Below, piece after piece: positions 1 to 7,929 of a stretch of 61,148 nt of DNA. The first letter of the stretch is position 1. Every line of letters begins with the position of its first letter. A model generated the notes under the pieces. The model was not told where the DNA came from and ran no database searches. It saw nothing but the letters and a program-made list of their open reading frames with translations. The stretch is from JACZWL01 sp046756445 (GTDB taxonomy: Bacteria; Pseudomonadota; Gammaproteobacteria; Steroidobacterales; Woeseiaceae), in NCBI GenBank assembly GCA_046756445.1, contig JBHHWI010000003.1:1-61148 (forward strand). The letters are read 5' to 3'. The position numbers were made by a program, and so were the translations under genes.

Positions 1-490
1 GATGGACCTCGGCAACCATCGCATAGTCGAACGATCTTTCGCCTTTCGAAACCGCCAGCACGTAGACGTGTACAGCCAGCGTCGCCGGGGGCTTGATTCG
101 CATCAGTCGGGCAAGGCGGGTGGCTCTGTCGCCGATCCGCATGTCACCAATGTATCGGTGGCGCGTGCTGATGTTCCAGCCGCGGCCCCTGAATACGGCG
201 CCGATCGAGCCGCCCGCAGAGATCAGCGCGTGCTCGCCGGCGATGGTGGCATCGACGGCGTCGCTCAGGCCGACGACGGCGAATGTCCGGCAGACCGCGC
301 CGCCTGCGTCACGGCTGTAGAGATTGGAAACCCTGATATTATCTGTATTTTCAATGAGATCTAAGCCATAGCTTCCGTAATTTCTAGCTATGCGCTCGCT
401 GTTCAGGGGCGGTGATTCGGCGACGCAGGCAGCAACGCTGAATGCCAGCAGAGCGAGTAACGGCAGCTTGATTGAGCGAGGTGACGGCAA
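1..490 (-). CDS. Hypothetical lipoprotein, partial (C-terminus beyond the window)
   Basis: The reverse strand stays open from the left window edge to a TTG at 488-490, giving 163 codons with no stop. The first 22 residues have a basic n-region, a hydrophobic core (LPLLALLAF) and a lipobox-like SVAAC, so it is probably an outer-membrane or periplasmic lipoprotein. The rest, beginning after the cysteine with VAESPPLNSERIARNYG, is soluble in character and matches no family I recognise. An in-frame TAA lies about 17 codons upstream of the chosen TTG, so the start must be close to it. TTG was chosen because it gives a complete signal peptide. The next gene upstream on this strand is the Hsp20 remnant. 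Function unknown. Confidence 0.6.
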   Translation of the reverse strand, partial: MPSPRSIKLPLLALLAFSVAACVAESPPLNSERIARNYGSYGLDLIENTDNIRVSNLYSRDAGGAVCRTFAVVGLSDAVDATIAGEHALISAGGSIGAVFRGRGWNISTRHRYIGDMRIGDRATRLARLMRIKPPATLAVHVYVLAVSKGERSFDYAMVAEVH

Positions 491-556
491 ACCGGGACCG
501 GTCAGCGGAAATCCGCTGCCACTATACGCAAGGGACCCGGATTAGTCAGTAGTGCG

Positions 557-796
557 TTATTGAACCGATATTGCGACCGGCTTGGTCTCGGTCACCCTGG
601 TTTTCGGCAGGCGGACGCTCAAGATGCCGTTTATTGTCCGTGCGGAGATTTTCGATTCATCGACATCGGAAGGCAGCGTGAAGCTTCTCGCAAACCTGCC
701 GTAAAAACTCTCGATACGGTGCTGCTTCTCTGTCTCTTCGTCCTTGTCTATCTTGTGTTGCACACGTCCCCGATGCGGGGAATCCGTATTTGCCAC
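557..796 (-). pseudogene. Truncated Hsp20/alpha-crystallin small heat-shock protein remnant
   Basis: The 79 residues carry the C-terminal half of an alpha-crystallin domain: a KQHRIESFYGRFARSFTLP segment, then VDESKISARTINGILSVRLPK, which is the conserved small-heat-shock strand and loop pattern ending in NGxLxVxLPK. Complete family members are about 140-160 residues. Here the N-terminal arm and the first strands of the domain (the usual E-x-PG region) are missing. An in-frame TAA lies a few codons upstream of the GTG start, and the alcohol dehydrogenase gene begins divergently about 30 bp away, so there is no room for the lost part. It is probably a decayed gene; a short expressed fragment cannot be excluded. 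Confidence 0.65.
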
Positions 797-824
797 AGCG
801 CCTTTACGATGAAACGATTAGCCG

Positions 825-1838
825 ATGAAAGCCATGATTCTGTCAGGCCTGGCGCCGTTATCTGAAAACCGGCGACCGCTGGAGCTGGTCGAGATCGACA
901 CACCGGAGCCCGGCGACGGACAGTTGCTGGTCAGGGTATCGGTTTGCGGCGTCTGTCATACGGAACTCGACGAGATCGAAGGCAGAACGGCGCCACCGCG
1001 GCTGCCCGTGGTGCCGGGCCACGAGATTGTCGGTCGGGTGGCAGCCCTCGGCCCCGATACCTCGCGATTCAGGATAGGTGATCGGATCGGGATCGGCTGG
1101 ATCTACTCGTCATCGGGCGAGGCCGACGAAAACATCAGCCCGGAATTCCGTGCAACCGGCCGGGACGTGAACGGGGGCTATGCCGAATACGTGGCCGTGG
1201 GCGAGGACTATGCCTGTCCGATTCCCGACAGGTTCTCGGACGAACAGGCCGCCCCCCTGTTGTGTGCAGGCGCCGTCGGTTTCAGGGCGCTCAGGCTCGC
1301 CGGACTGGCGGACGGCGAATCGTTGGGTCTGACGGGGTTCGGCGGCTCGGGCCACCTGGTCCTGCAGATGGCAAGACACATTTATCCCGGCTCGGACATC
1401 TACGTCTTTGCGCGCAGCGAGCGGGAACGTGACTTCGCGATGGAACTCGGGGCGGTCTGGAGCGGGGACACGGCCGACACTCCGCCGGTGCTCCTGCATG
1501 CCATCATCGACACGACGCCGGCCTGGCAACCCGTGCTGTCGGCGCTCGAGACCCTGAGGCCTGGCGGGCGTCTGGTCATCAACGCCATCAGAAAAGAGTC
1601 GGCGGACCGGAATCTCATGGCCGGAATCAGCTACCGGGATCACCTTTGGCTGGAGAAGGAAATAAAGACCGTTGCCAACGTGACGCACGCCGATCTCGCG
1701 GATTTCCTGCCGCTTGCCGCCGAGATCCCGCTGCGGCCCGAGGTCGAGGTCTACCCGCTTCAGGCAGCCAATGACGCGCTCAACGAATTACAGTCCGGCC
1801 ACATCCGGGGCGCAAAGGTATTGCGAATCGGGTCTTGA
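825..1838 (+). CDS. Zinc-type alcohol dehydrogenase family protein (MDR superfamily)
   Basis: The 337-residue protein has the medium-chain dehydrogenase layout: an N-terminal GroES-like catalytic domain with the zinc ligands Cys and His in VCGVCHTE and PGHEIVG, and a Rossmann domain with GFGGSGHL around residue 165. It should oxidise alcohols or reduce aldehydes with NAD(P). The segment where relatives carry four cysteines for the structural zinc reads GWIYSSSGEADENISPEF here and has no cysteines, although the flanking sequence (GRDVNGGYAEY) is conserved. The catalytic zinc site is intact. It stands alone, divergent from the Hsp20 remnant. The physiological substrate is unknown. Confidence 0.85.
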   Translation: MKAMILSGLAPLSENRRPLELVEIDTPEPGDGQLLVRVSVCGVCHTELDEIEGRTAPPRLPVVPGHEIVGRVAALGPDTSRFRIGDRIGIGWIYSSSGEADENISPEFRATGRDVNGGYAEYVAVGEDYACPIPDRFSDEQAAPLLCAGAVGFRALRLAGLADGESLGLTGFGGSGHLVLQMARHIYPGSDIYVFARSERERDFAMELGAVWSGDTADTPPVLLHAIIDTTPAWQPVLSALETLRPGGRLVINAIRKESADRNLMAGISYRDHLWLEKEIKTVANVTHADLADFLPLAAEIPLRPEVEVYPLQAANDALNELQSGHIRGAKVLRIGS

Positions 1839-1918
1839 GAAAATCACATTGAGCTAATTGCGTCTCATTGGGTCACAGAGGCATCGGAAAGAACAACCAA
1901 TCGCAACTGGAGCAGACC

Positions 1919-3700
1919 ATGCAACACCGACAACACACCGTTTTGCTGCCGCTGATCGTGTCCGTGGCGTGCTGGCAGACACCGGCGGCCGCATCCGACA
2001 CGAGCTGGGTGGACAGGAGCAACGCGCACGCGCAGATCGTACTGGAGGCGTTTGCAAGATTTGAACCGGAACAGGCGGCGGCAATAGGCGTCGATGGCCT
2101 GGATGAGCTGATAACAGATCTGAAACCCGGCCGCTACGAGCGTGAGCTCGCCGACAGCGAAACAGTGCTGGCCGAACTCGAGAAGCGGCTCGAGGGCGAG
2201 ACGGACAGAAGGGTCCGCCAGGACCTGGGCATTCTGATCAAGGCCGTCACCGACGGCATGCGTACTGCGCGGCTGAATCGGGAGTACATGCTTCCCTATT
2301 TCAACCTGAGCCAGAGCGTGTTTGGCGGCGTCCGCGCCCTGATCGACGTACAGATCCCGCGTGAGCGTTATCCGGCCGCAATCGTCAGGATCAAACGATA
2401 CGCGGGGCTGGAGGAAGGATTCACGCCGCTGGCGATGCTTGCAAGAGGCCGTACGACTGAACGCTTCGATGTCGGGGCGCTTATCGGTCCGTATCGCGGC
2501 CAGGTCGAACAGGACCTCGAGAGGGCAGAGACATTTATTACGGGTATCGGCCAGCTGCTGGAGGGGACCGACCTGCAGGGCTGGCAGCAGCCATACGAGA
2601 CGCTGGCAGGCCAGCTCAGGGACTACAACCGGTGGCTGGGGGACGAGCTGCTGGCAAGGGCCAGAGACGACTACCGCCTGCCGCCCGTCATGTACGAGGA
2701 CGCGCTCAGAAACTGGGGCGTGGAGGCGTCCCCCGAAGATCTGATCCAGCAGGCGACACAGGCATACATGGACATCCGCAACGAGATGATTGCGCTTGCA
2801 CCGATCGTTGCAAAGGAAAAAGGCTACGCCTCGACCGATTACCGCGATGTCATACGAGAACTCAAGGAAGATGGTCCGATCGATGGCGACGAGATTCTCG
2901 ACCACTATCACAGCGTGCTCAAGAAGATCGAGGACATCATCGTCCGGGAGCGAATCATCAGCCTGCCCGAGCGGGATGCCGGCATTCGGATTGCTTCTGC
3001 GGCGGAAACGGCGGCACAGCCCGCGCCGCATCTCGACGTGCCACGGCTGATCGGCAATACCGGCGAGTATCCCGATTTCGTGATTCCGCAGCTCGAGCAA
3101 TACGATGACGGTAGCTGGCAGCAGACCGACGACACCTACGAGGCCGGCGCCTGGACCTTGACGGCGCACGAAGCCCGGCCCGGGCACGAGATGCAGTTCT
3201 CGAGCATGATCGAGGCGGGCGTTTCGATTACCCGCGCCATATTCGCGTTCAACAGCGTCAACGTGGAGGGTTGGGGACTCTATGCGGAAGCCATCGCCAA
3301 GCCGTACATGCCGCTGGAGGGCCAACTGATCAGTCTGCAGTACCGGCTGATGCGGGCGGCGCGCATGTTTCTGGATCCGATGCTCAATCTGGGTTTGATC
3401 ACACCCGAGGAAGCCAAGAGTCTGATCATGGAGGACATCGGCATCGGCGAGTCATGGGCGCAGAACGAGATCGAGCGATACACCTACCGGATTCCCGGAC
3501 AGGCGGCCGCCTACTATTTCGGCTATACCAAGCTCCAGGCGTTGAGGGCCCAGACGGAACTGGCGTTGCGGGGCGATTTTGACCAGCAGTCCTTCCACGA
3601 CTTCATTCTGGCACAGGGGATGCTGCCGCCGGAGCTTTTGAAAAAGGCGGTTATGGAGGATTTCGTACCGGCGCAACGCTCGAGCGCACCGGAGGGGTAA
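1919..3700 (+). CDS. DUF885 family protein, exported
   Basis: The 593-residue product begins with a signal peptide (MQHRQHTVLLPLIVSVACWQ, then AAA-type cleavage residues). The C-terminal half has the DUF885 hallmark HEARPGHEMQ with a downstream glutamate-rich helix (EGWGLYAEA), a metallopeptidase-like arrangement. Members are poorly characterised; hydrolytic (peptidase/esterase) activity is a family-level inference. The open frame extends upstream to a TTG, but the ATG at 1919 follows GGAGCAGACC and gives a proper signal peptide, so I use it. It probably acts in the periplasm. The zinc-ribbon gene follows 22 bp downstream. Confidence 0.82.
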   Translation: MQHRQHTVLLPLIVSVACWQTPAAASDTSWVDRSNAHAQIVLEAFARFEPEQAAAIGVDGLDELITDLKPGRYERELADSETVLAELEKRLEGETDRRVRQDLGILIKAVTDGMRTARLNREYMLPYFNLSQSVFGGVRALIDVQIPRERYPAAIVRIKRYAGLEEGFTPLAMLARGRTTERFDVGALIGPYRGQVEQDLERAETFITGIGQLLEGTDLQGWQQPYETLAGQLRDYNRWLGDELLARARDDYRLPPVMYEDALRNWGVEASPEDLIQQATQAYMDIRNEMIALAPIVAKEKGYASTDYRDVIRELKEDGPIDGDEILDHYHSVLKKIEDIIVRERIISLPERDAGIRIASAAETAAQPAPHLDVPRLIGNTGEYPDFVIPQLEQYDDGSWQQTDDTYEAGAWTLTAHEARPGHEMQFSSMIEAGVSITRAIFAFNSVNVEGWGLYAEAIAKPYMPLEGQLISLQYRLMRAARMFLDPMLNLGLITPEEAKSLIMEDIGIGESWAQNEIERYTYRIPGQAAAYYFGYTKLQALRAQTELALRGDFDQQSFHDFILAQGMLPPELLKKAVMEDFVPAQRSSAPEG

Positions 3701-3722
3701 CGAGAGGCTATACTCCGGTCGT

Positions 3723-4082
3723 ATGGCCGAAGATCTCAAGTGTTATCGCTGCGGTACGTCCCTCGAGAAGCTGAGTCTGCCGATTTCGAGACAGGACGAA
3801 TGCCCTTCCTGTTCGGTCTATCTGCATGTTTGCAGGATGTGTGCGTACTACGATCCGGGCGTTCCGACGCAGTGTCGAGAAGACGATGCCGAGGAAGTCT
3901 TCGAAAAGGAAAAGCTCAATTTCTGCGAGTGGTTCAAACCCGGATACGATGTCTTCGACGCAGCCAGGGCAAAGGAAGAGGCCCAGGCCAAAGATGCGCT
4001 CGCGGAGTTGTTCGGCGACAGCGATGCGAGCAATCCGGGTCGCGACGAGACGCTCGGCGACGCCGAGAAATTGTTCAAGTAG
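3723..4082 (+). CDS. Conserved small protein with zinc-ribbon cysteine pairs
   Basis: The 119-residue soluble protein has three CxxC pairs (C7/C10, C27/C30, C37/C40) and two further cysteines (C51, C68). They are spaced like one or two zinc ribbons and packed in the first 70 residues. The C-terminal 45 residues are acidic and helical (AARAKEEAQAKDALAELFGD). No enzymatic motif is visible; a metal-binding structural or nucleic-acid-associated role is possible but not shown. The stop codon abuts the start of the next gene, so the two are probably co-translated. Confidence 0.7.
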   Translation: MAEDLKCYRCGTSLEKLSLPISRQDECPSCSVYLHVCRMCAYYDPGVPTQCREDDAEEVFEKEKLNFCEWFKPGYDVFDAARAKEEAQAKDALAELFGDSDASNPGRDETLGDAEKLFK

Positions 4083-5162
4083 ATGCTCATGAGCGTCGAT
4101 CGACGACGTTTTCTGAAGCTTGCCGGGGCGACTATTGTTGCGCCGTCGATGGGCGCTTGCAGCAGCCACAAGCGGGTCCCCGCCAGCGGCATCCCGAGAA
4201 GCGATTTCGACGAGGACTCGACGGCCGAGGAGGTTACCGAAGGTATCGACCTGACCGGTAAGATCGCGGTGGTGACCGGCTGTAACTCCGGTATCGGTTA
4301 CGAGACGATGCGGGTCCTCGCGCTTCGGGGCGCCCACGTGATCGGCACCGGCCGCAGCATCGAGAAGGCGCAGAACGCCTGCGCGAGCGTCATCGGCGTA
4401 ACCACCCCGGTTCAACTGGAGTTATCGGACTTCGACTCGGTCGCGCGTTGCGCCGAAACCATTCGTTCGCTGGATTCACCCATCGACATGCTCATCTGCA
4501 ACGCGGGTATGCGGGCGACTGGTGATCGCGAGCAGGCTTATGGTCTCGAGAAGCATTTCGTGGTGAACCATCTCGGCCATTTTATTCTGGTCCACAACCT
4601 GCTCGGGCGCCTGTACCTGTCCCGGCAGGGCCGCGTCGTCGTCGTTGGAAGCAGGTCGGCCTACACCAGCGCGCCCGATGAAGGCATTCAATTCGGCAAC
4701 CTGCGCGGCACGAAAGACTATAGCGTCGGCCGTGCATACGGCCATTCCAAACTGGCGAACGTGCTGTTCTCCCTGGAGCTGGCCAAACGTCTGAGAGGCA
4801 CACGCGTCACGTCGAATTCACTGCACCCCGGCGTGATCAATACGGAGATCGACCGCACCGAACCGAAGCTCTTTCAGTTTGCATTCGGCGTACTCACCGC
4901 GATCGGGGGCAAATCGATCGCACAGGGCGCGGCGACGAGCTGCTACGTGGCTACCAGTCCGCTACTGGGCAACGTCAGCGGTCAGTATTTCGAAGACTGC
5001 AACGCCGTCACGGTACTCGGTGACAATCACATGCATGACGAGGAACAGGCCCGGGAGCTGTGGGACGTATCCGAGGCGCTGACAAAGGCGTATCTCCGTG
5101 AAATCGAGCGCCCCGACCGGGACGGTTTCGAGAGCGACATCAGAGAACGAACCGACACCTGA
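4083..5162 (+). CDS. SDR-family oxidoreductase with a Tat lipoprotein-type signal
   Basis: The 359-residue protein has a classical short-chain dehydrogenase domain: cofactor motif TGCNSGIG at 65-72, NAG near 140 and catalytic Y219-xxx-K223. It resembles retinol/WW-type dehydrogenases. The first 26 residues are unusual for this family: a twin-arginine motif RRRFLK followed by a hydrophobic stretch and MGAC, which reads as a Tat signal with a possible lipobox. A folded, cofactor-loaded enzyme could therefore be exported. A second ATG six bases downstream (4089) is an equally possible start and keeps the signal. Substrate unknown. Confidence 0.82.
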   Translation: MLMSVDRRRFLKLAGATIVAPSMGACSSHKRVPASGIPRSDFDEDSTAEEVTEGIDLTGKIAVVTGCNSGIGYETMRVLALRGAHVIGTGRSIEKAQNACASVIGVTTPVQLELSDFDSVARCAETIRSLDSPIDMLICNAGMRATGDREQAYGLEKHFVVNHLGHFILVHNLLGRLYLSRQGRVVVVGSRSAYTSAPDEGIQFGNLRGTKDYSVGRAYGHSKLANVLFSLELAKRLRGTRVTSNSLHPGVINTEIDRTEPKLFQFAFGVLTAIGGKSIAQGAATSCYVATSPLLGNVSGQYFEDCNAVTVLGDNHMHDEEQARELWDVSEALTKAYLREIERPDRDGFESDIRERTDT

Positions 5163-5192
5163 ATCGGTCGGCATCTTCCGGGGGTTGACGTT

Positions 5193-5861
5193 TTGAAGAG
5201 TAAAGCGCTGGTGACATTGTCGGGCGGACAGGACTCAACGACGTGTCTTTACTGGGCGCTCGACAGATTCGGTGCCGGCGCCGTGGAGACGATCACCTTT
5301 GACTACGGACAAAGGCATCGAATCGAACTGGAATCCGCGGTTCGCGTTTCGAAATTTGCGGGCGTCCCGAACAGGATACTTCCGATCGACACTTTCGCGG
5401 CGCTCGGCGGGAACGCACTGACCGACCCGAGCGTCGATGTCGAGGAAGGCCAAGACGGCGGACTGCCGAGTACCTTCGTGCCGGGCAGAAACATCGTGCT
5501 GCTGACGTTCGCGGCGGCCTTCGCGTGGCGACGGGGTATCGGGCACATCGTGGCCGGCGTCTGCGAGACGGATTACAGTGGCTACCCCGATTGCCGGCGG
5601 GAGACGATCACGTCACTGCAAACGACAATCCGTCTCGGCATGCAGAGCGACATCGAGATTCACACGCCGCTCATGGACCTGTCGAAGAAGGAAACCGTGC
5701 TGTTGGCGCAAGAACTGGGTGCGCTCGAGGCGATGGCGCTGACGCATACCTGTTACGAAGGCAAACGTCCGCCTTGCGGCCGGTGCCCGGCTTGCGAGCT
5801 GCGAGCGAAGGGATTCGACGAAGCCGGCGTGGAGGATCCCCTGAAATCGATTGCGGCATGA
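5193..5861 (+). CDS. queC: 7-cyano-7-deazaguanine (preQ0) synthase QueC
   Basis: QueC converts 7-carboxy-7-deazaguanine to preQ0 with ATP and ammonia in queuosine biosynthesis. The 222-residue product starts with the PP-loop SGGQDST (10-16) and ends with the zinc-binding cysteines C187, C195, C198 and C201 (CYEGKRPPCGRCPAC). The start is a TTG that places the PP-loop at the usual distance from the N-terminus and follows a GGGG tract. Its stop overlaps the queE start in an ATGA, so the two genes for consecutive steps are translationally coupled. Confidence 0.95.
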   Translation: MKSKALVTLSGGQDSTTCLYWALDRFGAGAVETITFDYGQRHRIELESAVRVSKFAGVPNRILPIDTFAALGGNALTDPSVDVEEGQDGGLPSTFVPGRNIVLLTFAAAFAWRRGIGHIVAGVCETDYSGYPDCRRETITSLQTTIRLGMQSDIEIHTPLMDLSKKETVLLAQELGALEAMALTHTCYEGKRPPCGRCPACELRAKGFDEAGVEDPLKSIAA

Positions 5862-6502
5862 CGTACTCGGTCAAGGAAATGTATTACACGCTGCAGGGCG
5901 AAGGCGCCCGGACCGGACGAGCTGCCGTCTTCCTGCGCTTCGCCGGCTGCAATCTATGGACCGGCCGTGAAAAAGACCGGGCGCGGGCAATCTGCAATTT
6001 CTGTGATACGGAATTTGTCGGCACGGACGGGCCCGGCGGCGGGAAATTCAGGACAGCCGACGAACTGGCGGACGCCGCGGCGTCGTACTGGCCGGACCCG
6101 GCCTTCCGGGTCAGACCCTATGCCGTCTGTACGGGCGGCGAGCCTTTGCTGCAACTCGACGAACCGGCGATCGACGCATTGCACGAGCGCGGCTTCGAGG
6201 TCGGCGTGGAGACGAACGGTACGCTGGAAGCGCCGGCCGGCGTGGACTGGATATGCGTGAGCCCGAAGGCCGCGGCCCCGGTCGTCCAGACGAGCGGTCA
6301 CGAACTCAAGCTGGTGTATCCACAGCGGGAGCGGGAGGCACAACCGGAACGATTCGAAGAACTGGACTTCGAGCATTTTTTTCTGCAGCCGCTCGACGAC
6401 GAGCACAAGGAAAGCAACACACGGGCAACTGTCAAATACTGCCTGGCGCACCCGAAATGGAAACTCAGCCTCCAGACCCACAAGATGACAGGAATTGCAT
6501 GA
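5858..6502 (+). CDS. queE: 7-carboxy-7-deazaguanine synthase QueE (radical SAM)
   Basis: QueE is the radical-SAM enzyme that rearranges 6-carboxytetrahydropterin to 7-carboxy-7-deazaguanine, the substrate of QueC. The 214-residue protein has the wide-spaced iron-sulfur motif of one QueE subtype: C31, then 14 residues, C46 and C49 (ICNFCDTEF). It also has the YYTLQGEG start and the CTGGEPLLQ SAM-binding segment. Much of the frame is open upstream, but the ATG overlapping the queC stop gives the correct N-terminus. queD is not in the window. Confidence 0.95.
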   Translation: MTYSVKEMYYTLQGEGARTGRAAVFLRFAGCNLWTGREKDRARAICNFCDTEFVGTDGPGGGKFRTADELADAAASYWPDPAFRVRPYAVCTGGEPLLQLDEPAIDALHERGFEVGVETNGTLEAPAGVDWICVSPKAAAPVVQTSGHELKLVYPQREREAQPERFEELDFEHFFLQPLDDEHKESNTRATVKYCLAHPKWKLSLQTHKMTGIA

Positions 6503-6506
6503 CTCC

Positions 6507-6926
6507 ATGAAGATCGATCACGACATCGTCAGACCCGTCGTCGCGCTTGTGATCGGCCTGTTGCTGGCCGTATACGTCTATCGACTCGTTACCGACCCCG
6601 AACCGGCCCTTCGCAAAGCCAGGCAGGAGGCGGTCGTAATGGCCTCGCGGGACATACTGCGAAGCTACGTGGCGCCGGATGCAACGATACAGATCGTCGA
6701 CCCGGTATCTCCCGACAGAAAAGTAGGCAAGGTCTATATCTACCCGTCCGCCACAGGCTGGGAGGTCTCCGGCCACTATCGCCGCGACGACGGTGATCGG
6801 TGGCACCCGTTTCTGTTGGTAATGAATGCCGGTGAGGAGCTGGAATCGCTGAAGGTACGCGATTCGAACGATCGCCTGATCGGTATGTCGCTCCGCGATC
6901 CGAAATTCTCGGTTATACCGCCGTAG
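6507..6926 (+). CDS. Hypothetical protein with one N-terminal membrane segment
   Basis: The 139-residue product has one hydrophobic segment near the N-terminus (VRPVVALVIGLLLAVYVYRLV), then a hydrophilic domain of about 110 residues rich in beta-type sequence. It is probably anchored in the inner membrane with the domain in the periplasm. I do not recognise the family. It follows queE by 4 bp behind GGAATTGC and may share its transcript, but nothing links it to deazaguanine synthesis. Its last base abuts the end of the convergent membrane-protein gene. Confidence 0.6.
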   Translation: MKIDHDIVRPVVALVIGLLLAVYVYRLVTDPEPALRKARQEAVVMASRDILRSYVAPDATIQIVDPVSPDRKVGKVYIYPSATGWEVSGHYRRDDGDRWHPFLLVMNAGEELESLKVRDSNDRLIGMSLRDPKFSVIPP

Positions 6927-7775
6927 TCAGATCGTGGCGGCAGCCTTTGTCGCGGCCTGTTGCTCGAGGCTCTCCTGACGCCATTCGAACACATTCAGCT
7001 CAATGAACACGAAGGCGACCAGCCACAGGAAGGCGTCCCAGAAATCAACGAAGTCGCCCTTGATACCCCAGTAGATTGCTGCAAGCAGGAGCGTCGCATA
7101 GAGTACAAATTTGCTCGCATTGCTGACGCGCAGGAAAGTGCCCTCCAGCCTGTTGGCTTCCTGCAAGCGGACATCGATCTCGAGAACCAGCACCACCAGC
7201 AACCAAACCGCCGAGTTGATCACGTCTGTCCAGGCGAGCCGGACGATGTCGACGAGGCCCTGCGGATCGACGACCGCCGACATGCCGGGCAACCGATAGA
7301 AGGATGATGCCGATGACATGGATATACAGTTTGCGTCCGTCAGGGCTACGTACTCGTCCAGCGTGACTGTATATGCCCATTCGCCCGACACCAGATCGCA
7401 CAAATTGCTGACACCGGCCAGCGACGCCGCACCAAACAGAAAGACGAGCTTGGACAGATAGCCGTAGAACGCATAGACGATGAACGCGTAGCAGATGGCG
7501 CGCAGGCCGTGCAGCAACCAGGTCGTAGTCGTCGTAAATTTGTCGTCATCCAGCACGTAAGTTTCCAGCTCGAACATCAGCAGCAGAATGACCCACGCCG
7601 CGGTATCGATGCTGGCCGCAAATCCCTCTATGACGTCTTCGAGCGCAACACCGTCGACGAAACGGTATGCCGCGGCCGCCCATTCCTCAGCAAAAAAAAG
7701 ATACACATTGATCGTCAGAAGAGCATAGACGGTGTACTTGAACAGGCGAAAGACATTGTCGCGGCGGATGATCAT
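6927..7775 (-). CDS. Hypothetical polytopic membrane protein
   Basis: The 282-residue product has about six hydrophobic helices: residues ~12-30, ~58-72, ~85-118 (probably two), ~188-202, ~223-240 and ~246-262. A soluble loop between about 125 and 180 carries two cysteines (SNLCDLV and ANCISMS) that could form a disulfide outside the membrane. The C-terminus is short, charged and glutamine-rich. I do not recognise a family. It is convergent with the preceding gene with no space between stops, and divergent from the HMG-CoA reductase gene across 154 bp. Confidence 0.6.
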   Translation of the reverse strand: MIIRRDNVFRLFKYTVYALLTINVYLFFAEEWAAAAYRFVDGVALEDVIEGFAASIDTAAWVILLLMFELETYVLDDDKFTTTTTWLLHGLRAICYAFIVYAFYGYLSKLVFLFGAASLAGVSNLCDLVSGEWAYTVTLDEYVALTDANCISMSSASSFYRLPGMSAVVDPQGLVDIVRLAWTDVINSAVWLLVVLVLEIDVRLQEANRLEGTFLRVSNASKFVLYATLLLAAIYWGIKGDFVDFWDAFLWLVAFVFIELNVFEWRQESLEQQAATKAAATI

Positions 7776-7929
7776 GTCTCGCCCAATCGTACCAAATCGG
7801 CTGAAAAACGCCTGTTCATGCGGTCATCAGTATTTCATCAGGCATTACTCAGGGTTTTATCAGGCGACTGAGGTCGGGCGCGTCGATAGTGCGTCCACAC
7901 CGATCGGTCGCTCACCACGAAAGGAATGA
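7776..7929. promoter_or_regulatory. Divergent intergenic region with paired ATCAGGC repeats
   Basis: This 154-bp gap separates two divergent genes and must hold the promoter of the HMG-CoA reductase cluster. Two near-identical 10-mers, TTCATCAGGC at 7834-7843 and TTTATCAGGC at 7856-7865, lie 22 bp apart, close to two helical turns, with a partial third ATCAG at 7826. A 10-bp palindrome ACCGATCGGT is at 7899-7908. Such spacing suits a dimeric regulator, but no regulator gene is adjacent. No convincing -35/-10 pair was found. Confidence 0.35.

Noticed and set aside
1865..3325. 486-codon open frame antisense to the DUF885 gene
   Set aside because: No recognisable domain, composition of an antisense shadow in GC-rich DNA, and the other strand encodes a clear protein with signal peptide and ribosome-binding site.
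7899..7908. ACCGATCGGT palindrome as an operator
   Set aside because: Ten bases of symmetry are common in GC-rich DNA and there is no second copy; mentioned but not treated as a site.
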